A DNA stretch of 64,000 nucleotides from Oscillospiraceae bacterium (GCA_017436955.1 JAFSCD010000001.1:1-64000), one strand, 5' to 3'; counted from the stretch's first letter, positions 41,783 through 51,652 are shown. Program-made: numbers and translations. Notes: generated from the sequence alone by a model not told the origin.

Positions 41783-41816
41783 ACAATGAAAGCGAAAGCA
41801 CAAAGGAGGTATGGCT

Positions 41817-42599
41817 ATGCAATGTCAAAAACTGAAAACCTATATGGAAACGGGACGGGTGATCTTCCTGCCCATCCGGGCGATTCGACCGAATCCGGCA
41901 CAACCCAGGAAGATCTTTTCGGAGGAGGCGCTGGCGGAGCTGGCGGCATCCATCCGGCAGCACGGGGTCTTGCAGCCGCTGTCGGTGCGCCGGGTGGACA
42001 ACACCTACGAGCTGATCGCCGGTGAGCGGCGCTTGCGGGCCGCCCAGCTGGCAGGATTGTCCGATGTGCCCTGCATCGTAATGAATATGGATGACAAGGA
42101 GTCCTCCATGGCGGCGATGATCGAAAATCTGCAGCGGCAGGATCTGGATTTTATTGAGGAAGCCCAGGGAATCGCCCGGCTGATGGATCTGCACTGTATG
42201 AGCCAGGAGCAGGTGGCGCGGCTGCTGGGAAAGAGCCAGAGCGCGATCGCCAACAAGCTGCGGATATTGCGCCACAGCGAGCCGGTGCTGCGGCTGCTGC
42301 GGCAGTATGAACTTACCGAGCGCCACGCCCGGGCGCTGCTGCGGCTGCCAACAGAGCCGGAGAAAATGGCGGCGTTAAGCGTCATCCACCGGCTTTCCAT
42401 GAGCGTGGCGCGGACGGAAAGCTACATAGAAGGGCTCTTGGCGCAAAAAAGCGGAAAGGAGGGGAAGGTAAACGTGGATTCCTTTCTCCATTCCTTGCGG
42501 CAGACCCTGCAAAGGATCCAGCTTTCCGGGATCCCGGCGGTTTCCGAGCATCGGGAGACCGACCGCCAGATCGTGCTGACCATTACGATTCCAAAATGA
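41817..42599 (+). CDS. ParB/Noc-family nucleoid protein
   Basis: The 260-residue protein has the ParB N-terminal domain (IRAIRPNPAQPRKIFSEEALAELAASIRQHGVLQPLSV, GERRLRAAQLAG, the CTPase ENLQRQDLDFIEEAQG), a helix-turn-helix (MSQEQVARLLGKSQSAIANKLRIL) and a C-terminal dimerisation domain. Isolated position without parA and the TTTCCC/GGGAAA palindromes upstream favour Noc (nucleoid occlusion) over Spo0J. Start at 41817, since AAGGAGGT directly touches the other ATG at 41811. Confidence 0.85.
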   Translation: MQCQKLKTYMETGRVIFLPIRAIRPNPAQPRKIFSEEALAELAASIRQHGVLQPLSVRRVDNTYELIAGERRLRAAQLAGLSDVPCIVMNMDDKESSMAAMIENLQRQDLDFIEEAQGIARLMDLHCMSQEQVARLLGKSQSAIANKLRILRHSEPVLRLLRQYELTERHARALLRLPTEPEKMAALSVIHRLSMSVARTESYIEGLLAQKSGKEGKVNVDSFLHSLRQTLQRIQLSGIPAVSEHRETDRQIVLTITIPK

Positions 42600-42800
42600 A
42601 AATGTGGGGGCGAGCAACCGCACCCTAGGCCCTTTCTATGAGGGGGCTGCTGAGCATTAGCGAAGCTGGGGGGTGTCCTATAAATCCAACGACACTCCCT
42701 CCGTCTTCGCCTGCGGCGAATCCACCTCCCCCAGAGGAGGAGGCAAGGGCGTAACGACAGACTACTTACTGAACAACATTTCGTTGCCAACGCAACTTTT
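42600..42800. repeat. Intergenic repeat remnants
   Basis: No gene. Contains 'ccacctcccccagaggaggaggcaag' pieces (42720-42747), which match in inverse orientation the segment at 57918-57945, and 'gacactccc' near 42691, which recurs at 58099. Confidence 0.5.
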
Positions 42801-42879
42801 TGCGCAAAAGTGATTGCAAATAACGGGAAATGTGCTATAATGCGATTTAGTGACGAAAAGAAAAAGAAAGGAAACGCGT

Positions 42880-44649
42880 ATGATATTCGGAAAGCACATC
42901 AACCGGTATTATCTCAAACACGCCATTGTCATATTATTTGGTCTGATAGCGCTGATCGTTGTGGACGTCTTGCAGCTGGAGATCCCCCGGCTGTACCAGA
43001 TGGTCATCAACGGTATCAACGAAGGTCATGTAGACGGCGTGCCTTTCAATTTAACATTTTTGGTAGACAAGATCTGTATGCCCCTGGTAGGCATTATTAT
43101 ACTGATCGTATTGGGTCGTTTTCTGTGGCGTATCTGCTTCTTCAGCTGCGGCATCCGGGCAGAGGCAGACCTGCGCAACCGGATGTTTGACCACTGCAAG
43201 GATCTGTCCCAGGAGTTCTATCATAAGAACAACGTGGGCAGCCTGATGAGCCTTTACACCAACGATCTGGAAACCTTCCAGGAGTGCTATTCCTGGGGCA
43301 TTATGGAGTTTTGCGATGCTGCCTTTTTAGGCACGCTGGCGATCGTCAAGATGTGGAAAATGAATCCGCTGCTTACCGGCTTCGCATTGATCCCCATGGC
43401 TTGTCTGCTGGGCGCCAGTATCATTGTTGGCAACTGGATGAGCGATAAGTGGGAGCGCCGGCAGGAAGCCTTTTCCAATCTTTCCGACTTTGCCCAGGAG
43501 AACTTCTCCGGAATCGCGGTCATCAAGGCGTTTGTCAAGGAAGCCAAAGAGCTGTGGGCGTTCAAGAAGCTGAGCAAGGCAAATGAGGATGCCAACGTGG
43601 CCTTTGCCAAGGGCTCTGTTTTGTTCCGCATTTTGGTTATGACCTTCGTGGAAAGTGTTATTTGCATCATTTTAGGCTACGGCGGCTATCTGGTTTGGAA
43701 CGGCACCTTCAATGCCGGTCAGCTGATGGAATTCATTGGCTATTTTAACGCCATTATCTGGCCTATTCTGGCAGTTTCCGACCTGATCGATATGACCTCC
43801 CGGGGCAGAGCCTCCGTTAAGCGCATCAGTGCGCTTCTGGATGCCAGGCAGGATGTGGCAGACCGGGAAGGTGTAGCGCCCTTGCGGGAGATCCGGGGCG
43901 ATATCGAGTTCCGGAATTTGAGCTTTATGTATCCGGACGGCGAGTTCGATGCGCTGCGGAACGTATCCTTCAAGATCAATGCCGGTGAAAGCATTGGCCT
44001 GGTCGGTCGTACCGGCTCTGGAAAGACCACGCTGGTGGATCTGATCCTGCGCACCTACAACGTGCCCGACAGCACCGTGTTTATTGACGGTCACGACGTC
44101 AATACCGTAGCCATCCGGGACGTCCGTGCCGGTTGCGCCTACGTGCCTCAGGACAATTTCCTGTTCTCCGATACCATCGCCAACAACATTGGCTTTGCGG
44201 CGGAGGACAGAAGCGGCGACAATATCGTCAGAGCTGCCGTTATGGCAGACGTGGATGGCAATATCCGGGAGTTCAGCCAGGGCTACGAAACCGTTTTGGG
44301 TGAACGGGGCGTTACCGTTTCCGGCGGTCAGAAGCAGCGTATTTCCATCGCGAGAGCGCTTTTGAAGGATGCGCCCATCCTGATCCTGGACGATTCCGTT
44401 TCCGCCGTTGACACCAAAACAGAGCATACCATTCTTTCCAACCTGCGGCAGACCCGTCAGGGCAAGACCACCATTCTGATCGCCCACCGCATTTCCACCA
44501 TCGAGCAGATGGACAGAGTCTTGTTTATTGATGACGGTACTGTGGCAGCCTTCGGCACCCATCAGGAGCTGATGGAAAGCTGCAGCGAATACCGCAAGAT
44601 GGTGCAGCTGCAGCGCCTGGAAGAGGAAGGAGGCGAGCATAATGGATAA
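42880..44649 (+). CDS. ABC exporter, subunit with degenerate Walker B
   Basis: The 589-residue half-transporter has six transmembrane helices (about 1-310) and an ATPase domain with Walker A GLVGRTGSGKTTLVD, signature TVSGGQKQRISIARALL and Walker B PILILDDSVSAVD. The catalytic Glu is replaced by Asp (LDDSVSAVD), the mark of the non-consensus site in heterodimeric exporters such as BmrCD/LmrCD. Start at 42880 after GAAAGGAAA. It overlaps its partner by 8 bases. Confidence 0.92.
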   Translation: MIFGKHINRYYLKHAIVILFGLIALIVVDVLQLEIPRLYQMVINGINEGHVDGVPFNLTFLVDKICMPLVGIIILIVLGRFLWRICFFSCGIRAEADLRNRMFDHCKDLSQEFYHKNNVGSLMSLYTNDLETFQECYSWGIMEFCDAAFLGTLAIVKMWKMNPLLTGFALIPMACLLGASIIVGNWMSDKWERRQEAFSNLSDFAQENFSGIAVIKAFVKEAKELWAFKKLSKANEDANVAFAKGSVLFRILVMTFVESVICIILGYGGYLVWNGTFNAGQLMEFIGYFNAIIWPILAVSDLIDMTSRGRASVKRISALLDARQDVADREGVAPLREIRGDIEFRNLSFMYPDGEFDALRNVSFKINAGESIGLVGRTGSGKTTLVDLILRTYNVPDSTVFIDGHDVNTVAIRDVRAGCAYVPQDNFLFSDTIANNIGFAAEDRSGDNIVRAAVMADVDGNIREFSQGYETVLGERGVTVSGGQKQRISIARALLKDAPILILDDSVSAVDTKTEHTILSNLRQTRQGKTTILIAHRISTIEQMDRVLFIDDGTVAAFGTHQELMESCSEYRKMVQLQRLEEEGGEHNG

Positions 44650-46528
44650 GTATTTGCCCGTTCTCATTGTGGGTGCCATCATCGGCATCTTCACCATCGC
44701 CTTCCTGGTTTCCTACGCAAGACTGCGCCGGAACAAAGAAATGCAGGAATTCCAGCGGAATATGCCGGATTCTCTCATCATCAGGCGGCTGCTGCGCTAT
44801 GCAAAGCCCTATCTGGCACAGTTCATTCTGGTGTTCATCATTATGCTGCTGTCCATAACCTATGATGTTGTGTCCCCCATTTTGGTGGGTGAAATCGAGG
44901 AACTGATCAAAATTGATTTTCCGCTGGAAAAGCTGTTTTGGATGGTGGGTGCCTATGCCGGCGTGCTGGTGGTTTCTATGGTCAGCATGTATCTGCAGAC
45001 TATGCTTCTGCAGAAGGTCGGTCAGAAGATTTTGTCGGATCTGCGTGAGGACCTGTTCTCCCATATCGAGAGTCTGTCTCACGAGCAGCTGAACAATATT
45101 CCCGTGGGCAAGCTGGTTACCCGTGTCACCAATGACACGGAAGGCATCTGCCGTATGTTTACCACCGTGCTGGTTACCCTGATCAAAAATATGATGGTCA
45201 TTGCCGGCGTGCTGGTGGCGATGCTGTGCGTCAACTATGCCATGACGCTGGTGGTGCTGTGCTTCGTGCCTTTTGTGGCGCTGTTTACCTTCATTTTCCA
45301 AAAATTCTCCCGCAGAGCGCATCGGGCGGTAACGGACTCCCGTACGGAGCTGAACACATTTCTTTCGGAAAATCTGTCCGGTATGAAGATCACCCAGATC
45401 TTCAACCGGGAGCAGGAGAGAATGGCGGCGTTCATGGAGCGCAGCAATCATCAGAAAAAGGCTATGTTCCGCCGGATGTTTGTATCCAGCATCTTCCGGC
45501 CTATGGTGCATATGATGCACATCAGCTGCGTGCTGTGCCTGCTGTACTTTGGATCCAAGGGCTATATTGAGGAAAGTATCTTCCTGGGTCAGACGATCAC
45601 CTCCGGCACAGTGGTTACCTTCTATCTGTACGCATCCAAGTTCTTTGATCCCATCCAGACGCTGTCGGAGCATTTTGATCTGCTGCAGTCGGCGTTTGCT
45701 TCGGCGGAAAAGATCTTCACCATTATGGATATGGTTCCTGAAGTGATGGACGAGCCAGATGCCATCGAGCTGGAGACCGTTAGAGGCGAGATCGAATTCA
45801 AGGACGTTTGGTTTGCTTACAAGCCGGATGAGTGGGTGCTTAAGGGTGTTTCCTTCCACGTGCAGCCCAAGCAGACTGTGGCCTTCGTTGGCTCTACCGG
45901 CTCCGGCAAGACCACCATCCTCAGCCTGATCTGCCGCAATTACGATATCCAGAAGGGTCAGATCCTGATCGACGGCATCGATATCCGCAAGATCAAAATT
46001 TCTTCTCTGCGCCGGCATTTCGGCCAGATGCTGCAGGATGTGTTCCTGTTCTCCGGTGATATCCGCAGCAACATTTTGCTGCGGATGGAAGGCGTTTCCG
46101 ACGAGGAGGTCATGGAAGCCTGCCGTTACGTCAACGCCGATTCCTTCATCAACAAGCTGGAAAAGGGTCTGGACGATGTGGTCCGTGAGCGGGGTAATAA
46201 TTTCTCTGCCGGCCAGCGGCAGCTGCTGTCCTTTGCCCGGACGATCATCCACAAGCCCAGCGTGATGATCCTGGATGAAGCCACGGCGAATATCGACACG
46301 GAAACCGAGCTGCTGATCCAGGACTCTCTGGAGAAGATGAAAAATATCGGCACCATGCTGATCGTTGCTCACCGCCTGAGTACCATTCAGCACGCCGACA
46401 ATATTATCCTGCTGTCCCACGGACAGATTATCGAGCAGGGCAACCATCAGGAGCTGCTGCATAAAAAGGGCAGATACCATCAGCTCTACACCCTGCAATA
46501 CACCAAGCAGCAGCTGAAAAACAGCTAA
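44642..46528 (+). CDS. ABC exporter, catalytic partner subunit
   Basis: The 628-residue partner has an extra N-terminal helix (about 4-26) before the six-helix core, then Walker A FVGSTGSGKTTILS, signature NNFSAGQRQLLSFAR and Walker B SVMILDEATANIDT with the canonical Glu. Its FSAGQ differs from consensus SGGQ. Together with the upstream subunit it should form one degenerate and one active ATP site. Substrate unknown; drugs or lipids are usual for the group. Confidence 0.92.
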   Translation: MDKYLPVLIVGAIIGIFTIAFLVSYARLRRNKEMQEFQRNMPDSLIIRRLLRYAKPYLAQFILVFIIMLLSITYDVVSPILVGEIEELIKIDFPLEKLFWMVGAYAGVLVVSMVSMYLQTMLLQKVGQKILSDLREDLFSHIESLSHEQLNNIPVGKLVTRVTNDTEGICRMFTTVLVTLIKNMMVIAGVLVAMLCVNYAMTLVVLCFVPFVALFTFIFQKFSRRAHRAVTDSRTELNTFLSENLSGMKITQIFNREQERMAAFMERSNHQKKAMFRRMFVSSIFRPMVHMMHISCVLCLLYFGSKGYIEESIFLGQTITSGTVVTFYLYASKFFDPIQTLSEHFDLLQSAFASAEKIFTIMDMVPEVMDEPDAIELETVRGEIEFKDVWFAYKPDEWVLKGVSFHVQPKQTVAFVGSTGSGKTTILSLICRNYDIQKGQILIDGIDIRKIKISSLRRHFGQMLQDVFLFSGDIRSNILLRMEGVSDEEVMEACRYVNADSFINKLEKGLDDVVRERGNNFSAGQRQLLSFARTIIHKPSVMILDEATANIDTETELLIQDSLEKMKNIGTMLIVAHRLSTIQHADNIILLSHGQIIEQGNHQELLHKKGRYHQLYTLQYTKQQLKNS

Positions 46529-46531
46529 AAT

Positions 46532-46562
46532 AAGCCGCCGGGCGTATTCCCGGCGGCTTTTC
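46532..46562 (+). terminator. Terminator of the ABC exporter operon
   Basis: An 11-bp stem AAGCCGCCGGG with its complement, 6-base loop, TTTT tail. Confidence 0.85.
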
Positions 46563-46574
46563 TTGCCGTTGTTG

Positions 46575-46651
46575 TGTCATGCCCTGCCGTGGGAATCCCC
46601 GAAAGCTTCTGGGGATTGCCACACCAGCCTGCGGGCTGGCTCGCAATGACA
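46575..46651. repeat. Inverted, diverged copy of the ~95-bp dispersed element
   Basis: Read on the minus strand it starts TGTCATTGCGAGCCAGC and continues with GGTGTGGCAATCCCC, as in the copies at 39882 and 49631. Confidence 0.65.
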
Positions 46652-46730
46652 GTATTAATTCAGGGCTTTTCTTGACAAAAATGGGGAAGTATTATACCAT
46701 AAGCATAGAAAAATGCTTTAAGGAGCAGCT

Positions 46731-47192
46731 ATGGAACGGATTTATATTGCCCCCAACGCAACCGTTGTGGGGGATGTGACTTTGGGAAAAGATGTGAACA
46801 TTTGGTACGGCGCTGTGCTTCGCGGCGACAGCGGTGCCATCACCATCGGTGAGGGCACCAATGTGCAGGATAACTGCGTGATCCACGAGCAAACCACCAT
46901 CGGCAAGCATTGTACCATCGGACACAATGCGGTGGTTCACGGCTGCACCGTGGGTGACGGCTGCGTCATCGGAATGGGCGCTGTGGTGCTGACCGGCGCG
47001 GTGCTGGGCGATGGCTGCCTGGTGGGAGCCGGTGCGCTGGTAACGGGCAAGACTGTGGCGGAAGCCGGCTCTGTACTGCTGGGAAATCCGGCAAAGGTCG
47101 TCAAGACCCTGACAGCCGGGCAGATGGAAGCCCAGCTTCACGATGCCGCCCATTATGTGGAAACGGCAAAAAAGCAGCTTTCTCAAAAATAA
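46731..47192 (+). CDS. Gamma-carbonic-anhydrase-family hexapeptide protein
   Basis: The 153-residue protein is a left-handed beta-helix: repeated [VI]-G-x-x hexapeptides from residue 9 to about 115, with IWYGAVLRGDSGAITIGEGTNVQDNCVIHE and TIGHNAVVHGCTVGDG giving the three metal-binding His positions of gamma carbonic anhydrases (YrdA/PaaY group). Carbonic anhydrase activity is not certain. A TTGACA at 46672-46677 with TACCAT at 46695-46700 (17-bp spacer) lies upstream. murI follows after 19 bases. Confidence 0.88.
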   Translation: MERIYIAPNATVVGDVTLGKDVNIWYGAVLRGDSGAITIGEGTNVQDNCVIHEQTTIGKHCTIGHNAVVHGCTVGDGCVIGMGAVVLTGAVLGDGCLVGAGALVTGKTVAEAGSVLLGNPAKVVKTLTAGQMEAQLHDAAHYVETAKKQLSQK

Positions 47193-47211
47193 ACCCAAGG
47201 AAATGATCGAA

Positions 47212-47976
47212 ATGAATCAAAAAAACGATTATATTGCGGTATTTGATTCCGGCGTGGGCGGCATCAGCGTGCTGCGGCAGCTGGTAAAGCAGATGCCCGG
47301 TGAGCGTTTTTTGTACTACGGCGACTCTGCCAATGCCCCCTACGGCACCAAAACCGTGGCGCAGGTTCGGGAATTGAGCGTTGCGGTGGCGGAAAAGTTG
47401 CTGGCGCAGGGTATCAAAGCGCTGGTGGTTGCCTGCAATACGGCAACGGCTGCGGCGGTGGATCTGCTGCGGGAAAAATATGCCGATCTGATCGTGGTGG
47501 GCATTGAGCCTGCGGTGAAGCTGGCGGCGGATCAGTTCCCCGGCGGTACGGTGGGCGTGATGGCTACACCGCTGACCACCGATTCGGAAAAGCTCCACGC
47601 ATTGGAAGCCCGCTGGCAGGAAAAATGCAATATCATTCCGCTGCCCACACCGGGGCTGGTGGAATTGGTGGAAGCCGGCAAGGCGGTCAGCGCCGAGAGC
47701 GAAGCGCTGCTGCGACCGATGCTTGCGCCCTATGCCGGCAAGCTGGACGCGGTGGTGCTGGGCTGCACCCATTATCCCTTTGCCGCAGCGACCATTCGGA
47801 AAGTGCTGGGCGAAAAAACGGTGCTTCTGGACGGCGGCGAAGGCACAGCCAGAGAGACCCGGCGCCGTCTGATGGCGGCAGACCTGCTGCGTGACGGCGA
47901 AGGCGTCATTGAGATCCGGAGCAGCGCGGAAGATCCCCAAATGATAAACCGCTGCTGGGAATTACTGAAAGCGTAA
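47212..47976 (+). CDS. murI: Glutamate racemase
   Basis: MurI makes D-glutamate for peptidoglycan. The 254 residues show VFDSGVGGISVLRQL, YYGDSANAPYG, the two catalytic Cys in VVACNTATA and VLGCTHYPF. The ATG at 47212 lies 10 bases after AAGGA; the ATG at 47203 is too near the ribosome binding site. It shares a transcript with the gamma-carbonic-anhydrase gene. Confidence 0.94.
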   Translation: MNQKNDYIAVFDSGVGGISVLRQLVKQMPGERFLYYGDSANAPYGTKTVAQVRELSVAVAEKLLAQGIKALVVACNTATAAAVDLLREKYADLIVVGIEPAVKLAADQFPGGTVGVMATPLTTDSEKLHALEARWQEKCNIIPLPTPGLVELVEAGKAVSAESEALLRPMLAPYAGKLDAVVLGCTHYPFAAATIRKVLGEKTVLLDGGEGTARETRRRLMAADLLRDGEGVIEIRSSAEDPQMINRCWELLKA

Positions 47977-48020
47977 AAAAGGCCCCCTTGTGTAAAGGGA
48001 GGCTTAGATACAGCAAAATC

Positions 48021-48049
48021 AAAAGCGCACTGCTCAGCAGTGCGCTTTT
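48021..48049. terminator. Bidirectional terminator between murI and pta
   Basis: A 13-14 bp stem AAAAGCGCACTGCT with its complement; A and T runs on both sides serve both convergent genes. A 'cccttgtgtaaaggga' repeat lies at 47986-48001. Confidence 0.85.
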
Positions 48050-48061
48050 ATAAGTCCTAAA

Positions 48062-49060
48062 TTACACCATCGCGGCGGTGATGATCGCCATTTTGTAGAC
48101 CTCGTCGGCGTTGCAGCCACGGGACAGGTCGTTAATGGGAGCAGCCAGACCCTGCAGGATGGGACCGTAAGCCTCAAAGCCGCCCAGACGCTGTGCGATC
48201 TTGTAGCCGATATTGCCGGCTTCGATGCAGGGGAAGATGAAGGTGTTGGCGTGACCGGCGACCTTGGAGCCGGGGAACTTCAGCTGACCTACCTCGGGAG
48301 CAACAGCGGCGTCGAACTGCATCTCGCCGTCGATGTCGAATTCAGGAGCCATTTCCTTGGCGATGGCAGTGGCATCGTGGCTGAGCTTGACGGTGCCGCC
48401 CTTGCCGGAGCCGTTGGTGGAGAAGCTGAGCATTGCGACCTTGGGGTCAATGCCGAATACCTTGGCGGTTCTTGCGGTCTCCACAGCAACCTCTGCCAGC
48501 TTCTGTGCGGCGGTGATGGTTACGTTGCCTTCCTTGTCCACGCTGTCCTCATAGCCCAGGTTGATGGCGCAGTCGCCCATAGCGATCTTCTCGTCGCCAC
48601 GTACCATAATGAAGCAGGAGGAGACCAGGTTGACACCCTTCTTGGTCTTGACCAGCTGCAGAGCGGGACGGACGGTGTCGGCGGTGGAGTAGGTAGCGCC
48701 GCCCAGCAGGGAGTCGGCATAGCCCATCTTCACCAGCATGGTGCCGAAGTAGTTGCCCTTGGAAAGTGCAGCCTTACAATCCTCGGCGCTCATCTTGCCC
48801 TTGCGCAGTTCAACCATCTTTTCCACCATCTCGTCCATACCGGCGTAGGTCAGGGGATCAATGATCTCGATACCGTTAATATTGAAGCCGCCCTTGGCAG
48901 CGTTGGCCTTGACCTCATCCACATTACCGATAAGGATGGGCGTCAGGAAACCGCCCTCATTCAGACGGGCAGCAGCCTCCAGAATACGGGCATCGTGACC
49001 CTCGGTAAAGACGATCTTCCGGGGATTGACCTTCAAAGTTTCGATCATAGCATTAAACAT
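48062..49060 (-). CDS. pta: Phosphate acetyltransferase
   Basis: Pta converts acetyl-CoA and phosphate to acetyl phosphate, the step before ATP formation by acetate kinase in fermentation. The 332-residue catalytic domain without the N-terminal extension is the usual firmicute form: KIVFTEGHDARILEAAARL, GATYSTADTVRPALQ, MLSFSTNGSGKG and VAGHANTFIFPCIEAGNIGYKIAQRLGG. GGAGGAAAG before the ATG. ackA is not adjacent. Confidence 0.95.
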   Translation of the reverse strand: MFNAMIETLKVNPRKIVFTEGHDARILEAAARLNEGGFLTPILIGNVDEVKANAAKGGFNINGIEIIDPLTYAGMDEMVEKMVELRKGKMSAEDCKAALSKGNYFGTMLVKMGYADSLLGGATYSTADTVRPALQLVKTKKGVNLVSSCFIMVRGDEKIAMGDCAINLGYEDSVDKEGNVTITAAQKLAEVAVETARTAKVFGIDPKVAMLSFSTNGSGKGGTVKLSHDATAIAKEMAPEFDIDGEMQFDAAVAPEVGQLKFPGSKVAGHANTFIFPCIEAGNIGYKIAQRLGGFEAYGPILQGLAAPINDLSRGCNADEVYKMAIITAAMV

Positions 49061-49110
49061 AAGTAGCTTTCCTCCATATTTCGGGTTTTCGCCCGTATTT
49101 TTACAGCTTC

Positions 49111-49139
49111 AGTATACAACAAAATCCCAGCAGACGCAA
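49111..49139 (-). promoter_or_regulatory. Promoter of pta
   Basis: Minus-strand TTGCGT (49139-49134) and TATACT (49116-49111), 17-bp spacer. Confidence 0.8.
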
Positions 49140-49179
49140 CCGGAATATTAAACAATCCGTAAATTTTCCCGTTTGGCGG

Positions 49180-49207
49180 TTGCAATCGTGAAAAAATGCA
49201 ATATAAT
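49180..49207 (+). promoter_or_regulatory. Promoter of the zinc-ribbon protein gene
   Basis: TTGCAA (49180-49185) and TATAAT (49202-49207), 16-bp spacer. Confidence 0.7.
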
Positions 49208-49235
49208 GTACCTATATTAAGCAGAGGGTGAAACT

Positions 49236-49616
49236 ATGGAAAAAATCAAGCAGTGGCTGCGCCGGTTTATGACCGGTCGCTACGGTACCGATAAATTGAG
49301 TATGACGATCCTGACGGTGGGTGTTATCGCCAGCCTTGCGGCGATCTTCGTGCCGGTTCCGTTTGTTCAGGGGCTTCTGACCGTCGGCGCCTATGTGCTG
49401 ATGTTCTGGGCGATCTTCCGGTGCTTTTCCCGGAACACCTACAAGCGGTATCAGGAAAACCGGAAATATCTGATGCTGCTGGACCGGATCAAGGATCGCC
49501 AGCATAAATATTTCACTTGTCCCCGTTGCCATCAGCCGGTGCGCGTACCCAGAGGCAAGGGCAAGATCGCCATCAAATGCCCCAAATGCGGCGAGAAGTT
49601 TATTAAGAAGACATAA
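49236..49616 (+). CDS. Membrane protein with C-terminal zinc ribbon
   Basis: The 126-residue protein has two transmembrane helices (about 22-44 and 46-64) and a C-terminal zinc ribbon: FTCPRCHQPVRVPRGKGKIAIKCPKCGEKF, with four Cys in two CxxC knuckles. The knuckle spacing resembles 'zinc-ribbon' RNA/DNA-binding tails. GAGGGTGA lies before the ATG. Function unknown. Confidence 0.75.
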   Translation: MEKIKQWLRRFMTGRYGTDKLSMTILTVGVIASLAAIFVPVPFVQGLLTVGAYVLMFWAIFRCFSRNTYKRYQENRKYLMLLDRIKDRQHKYFTCPRCHQPVRVPRGKGKIAIKCPKCGEKFIKKT

Positions 49617-49630
49617 ATTGCAAATAATAG

Positions 49631-49725
49631 TGTCATTGCGAACCAGTGACCGATGTCACTGGTGTGGCAATCTCCTTCTATTTAGGGGATTCCCACGCCT
49701 GCGTGCGCACTGGCTCGGAATGACA
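49631..49725. repeat. ~95-bp dispersed element, second full copy
   Basis: Matches the element at 39882-39977 nearly base for base in its first 43 positions and at its right end. Confidence 0.8.
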
Positions 49726-49750
49726 GAATACTTGTTTGGCGATAATATTG

Positions 49751-49786
49751 AAAAAGATCCGCTGTTTCCAGCGGATCTTTCTTTTT
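49751..49786 (-). terminator. Terminator of rny
   Basis: Stem AAAAAGATCCGCTG with its complement and TTTC loop, T tail on the minus strand; it overlaps the rny stop by two bases. Confidence 0.8.
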
Positions 49787-51335
49787 ATTTTGCGTACTCC
49801 ACAGCCTTGGTCTCGCGGATGACGTTGACCTTGATCTGACCGGGGTATTCCAGCTCGGACTCGATCTTCTTGGCAATTTCCCGTGCCAGCAGGATCATAT
49901 TGTCCTCGTTGACGACCTCGGGCTTGACCATAATGCGAACCTCGCGACCTGCCTGGATGGCGAAGGCCTTGTCCACGCCGGGGTAAGAGCCGGTCAGCTC
50001 TTCCAGCTTCTGCAGACGGCGGATGTAGTTCTCCACATTCTCGCGGCGTGCGCCGGGACGGGCAGCGGAAACAGCATCGGCGGCCTGCACCAGAACGGCA
50101 ATAATGGTCTTGGGCTCTACATCCCCGTGGTGGGATTCGATGGCGTTGACCACAACGGGATTTTCCTTGTACTTGCGGGCCAGGTCAGCACCCAGCTGCA
50201 CGTGGCTGCCCTCCACCTCATGGTCGATGGACTTGCCCAGGTCATGCAGCAGACCTGCACGCCGTGCCAGGGATGCGTCGATACCCAGCTCGGACGCCAT
50301 CAGACCGGCGATATGGGCAACCTCCATAGAGTGGTTCAGCACGTTCTGACCGTAAGAGGTGCGGTACTTCTGCCGACCCAGGATCTTCACCAGCTCGGGA
50401 TTCAAGCCGTGAACACCGGTCTCATAGCAGGCGCGCTCGCCTTCCTCACGGATGGTGCGCTCCACTTCCTTACGAGCCTTTTCCACCATATCCTCGATAC
50501 GGGTGGGGTGGATGCGTCCGTCAGCAATCAACTTCTCCAGTGCCAGACGAGCGATCTCCCGGCGGACGGGATCAAAGCTGGAAACGGTGATGGCTTCGGG
50601 GGTGTCGTCGATGATCAGGTCAACACCGGTGATGGTCTCCAAAGTGCGGATGTTGCGACCCTCACGACCGATGATGCGACCCTTCATCTCGTCATTGGGC
50701 AGAGGCACAACGCTGACGGTGGTCTCTGCGGAGTGATCGGCGGCGCAGCGCTGAATGGCGATGGACAGGATCTCCCGTGCGCGGTCGTCCGCCTCGTCCT
50801 TCATCTGCGTTTCGATCTCTTTGATCTTCATGGCAGTATCGTGGCGGATATCCTCCTCCACGCTCTGCAGAAGCTGTTGCTTTGCCTGCTCCTGGGAAAG
50901 ACCGGAAATGGCCTCCAAGGTGAGCAGCTGCTGCTTGCGGATGGCTTCGGCTTCTGCCTGGGTCTCGGCCACGGCAGCCAGCTTCTTTGCCAACTCTTCT
51001 TCCTTGCGTTCGAAAGCCTCTGTCTTTTTGTCCAGAGTGATTTCCTTTTGCTCAAGACGGCGCTCCTGCTTGGACAGCTCCGCCCGGCGCTCTTTAACTT
51101 CCTTTTCGTACTCTGTGCGTGATTTATGGATCTCGTCCTTGGCTTCCAGAAGCATTTCCTTCTTGCGGCTTTCACCGCTGCGGATGGCTTCGTTGATCAG
51201 GCGGGTAGCCTCGGCCTCGGCAGAACCGATCTCGCGCTCCGCAAACTTCTTGCGATAGCCGACACCGGAAAGAAAACCGATCGCGACGCCTGCGACAGTG
51301 CCAACGGCGATCAAAATAATGGCTAACGGTTCCAT
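49785..51335 (-). CDS. rny: Ribonuclease Y
   Basis: RNase Y is the membrane-bound endoribonuclease that starts mRNA decay in Firmicutes. The 516 residues comprise an N-terminal transmembrane helix (about 4-24), a long coiled coil (about 30-200), a KH domain with [29 protein letters not shown], and the HD domain with [13 protein letters not shown] and ESHHGDVEP. Full length for the family. GGAGG lies about 15 bases before the ATG, longer than usual; no closer start fits. Confidence 0.96.
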   Translation of the reverse strand: MEPLAIILIAVGTVAGVAIGFLSGVGYRKKFAEREIGSAEAEATRLINEAIRSGESRKKEMLLEAKDEIHKSRTEYEKEVKERRAELSKQERRLEQKEITLDKKTEAFERKEEELAKKLAAVAETQAEAEAIRKQQLLTLEAISGLSQEQAKQQLLQSVEEDIRHDTAMKIKEIETQMKDEADDRAREILSIAIQRCAADHSAETTVSVVPLPNDEMKGRIIGREGRNIRTLETITGVDLIIDDTPEAITVSSFDPVRREIARLALEKLIADGRIHPTRIEDMVEKARKEVERTIREEGERACYETGVHGLNPELVKILGRQKYRTSYGQNVLNHSMEVAHIAGLMASELGIDASLARRAGLLHDLGKSIDHEVEGSHVQLGADLARKYKENPVVVNAIESHHGDVEPKTIIAVLVQAADAVSAARPGARRENVENYIRRLQKLEELTGSYPGVDKAFAIQAGREVRIMVKPEVVNEDNMILLAREIAKKIESELEYPGQIKVNVIRETKAVEYAK

Positions 51336-51540
51336 AATTCTTCAAACGCACCTCCTTCACTAAAATTGGCGTTAGCAGAAGGGGGTGGACGCTACAGACC
51401 CCTGGTGTGTCATTTGCATTATTTAAAAATAAGATACAAAGTAAACGCCATGAGGCGTGAATTGCGTTACCCCGGCTGACGCCGGTTATTGAAACGCAGA
51501 TTGGGAAGCAGACCCAAAATGCGCACACTATACCGAGGTT
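51336..51540 (-). promoter_or_regulatory. Long structured leader of rny
   Basis: About 200 bases separate the promoter from the rny start. The leader contains CCGGC-GTCA-GCCGG (51471-51484) and a long-range set of 'aacgc/gcgtt' complementary stretches. There is no recognised riboswitch. RNase Y autoregulation through its own leader is a possible reason. Confidence 0.4.
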
Positions 51541-51569
51541 ATTTTACCCGTAAAGAAGGGTATTGTCAA
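51541..51569 (-). promoter_or_regulatory. Promoter of rny
   Basis: Minus-strand TTGACA (51569-51564) and TAAAAT (51546-51541), 17-bp spacer. Confidence 0.8.
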
Positions 51570-51652
51570 GCATATTTGCACAAAATATGGGGTCAAAACC
51601 TGCAATTTTCTACAATATACACCATTCAAAAGGGCATATTGGTAAAAAAAGA

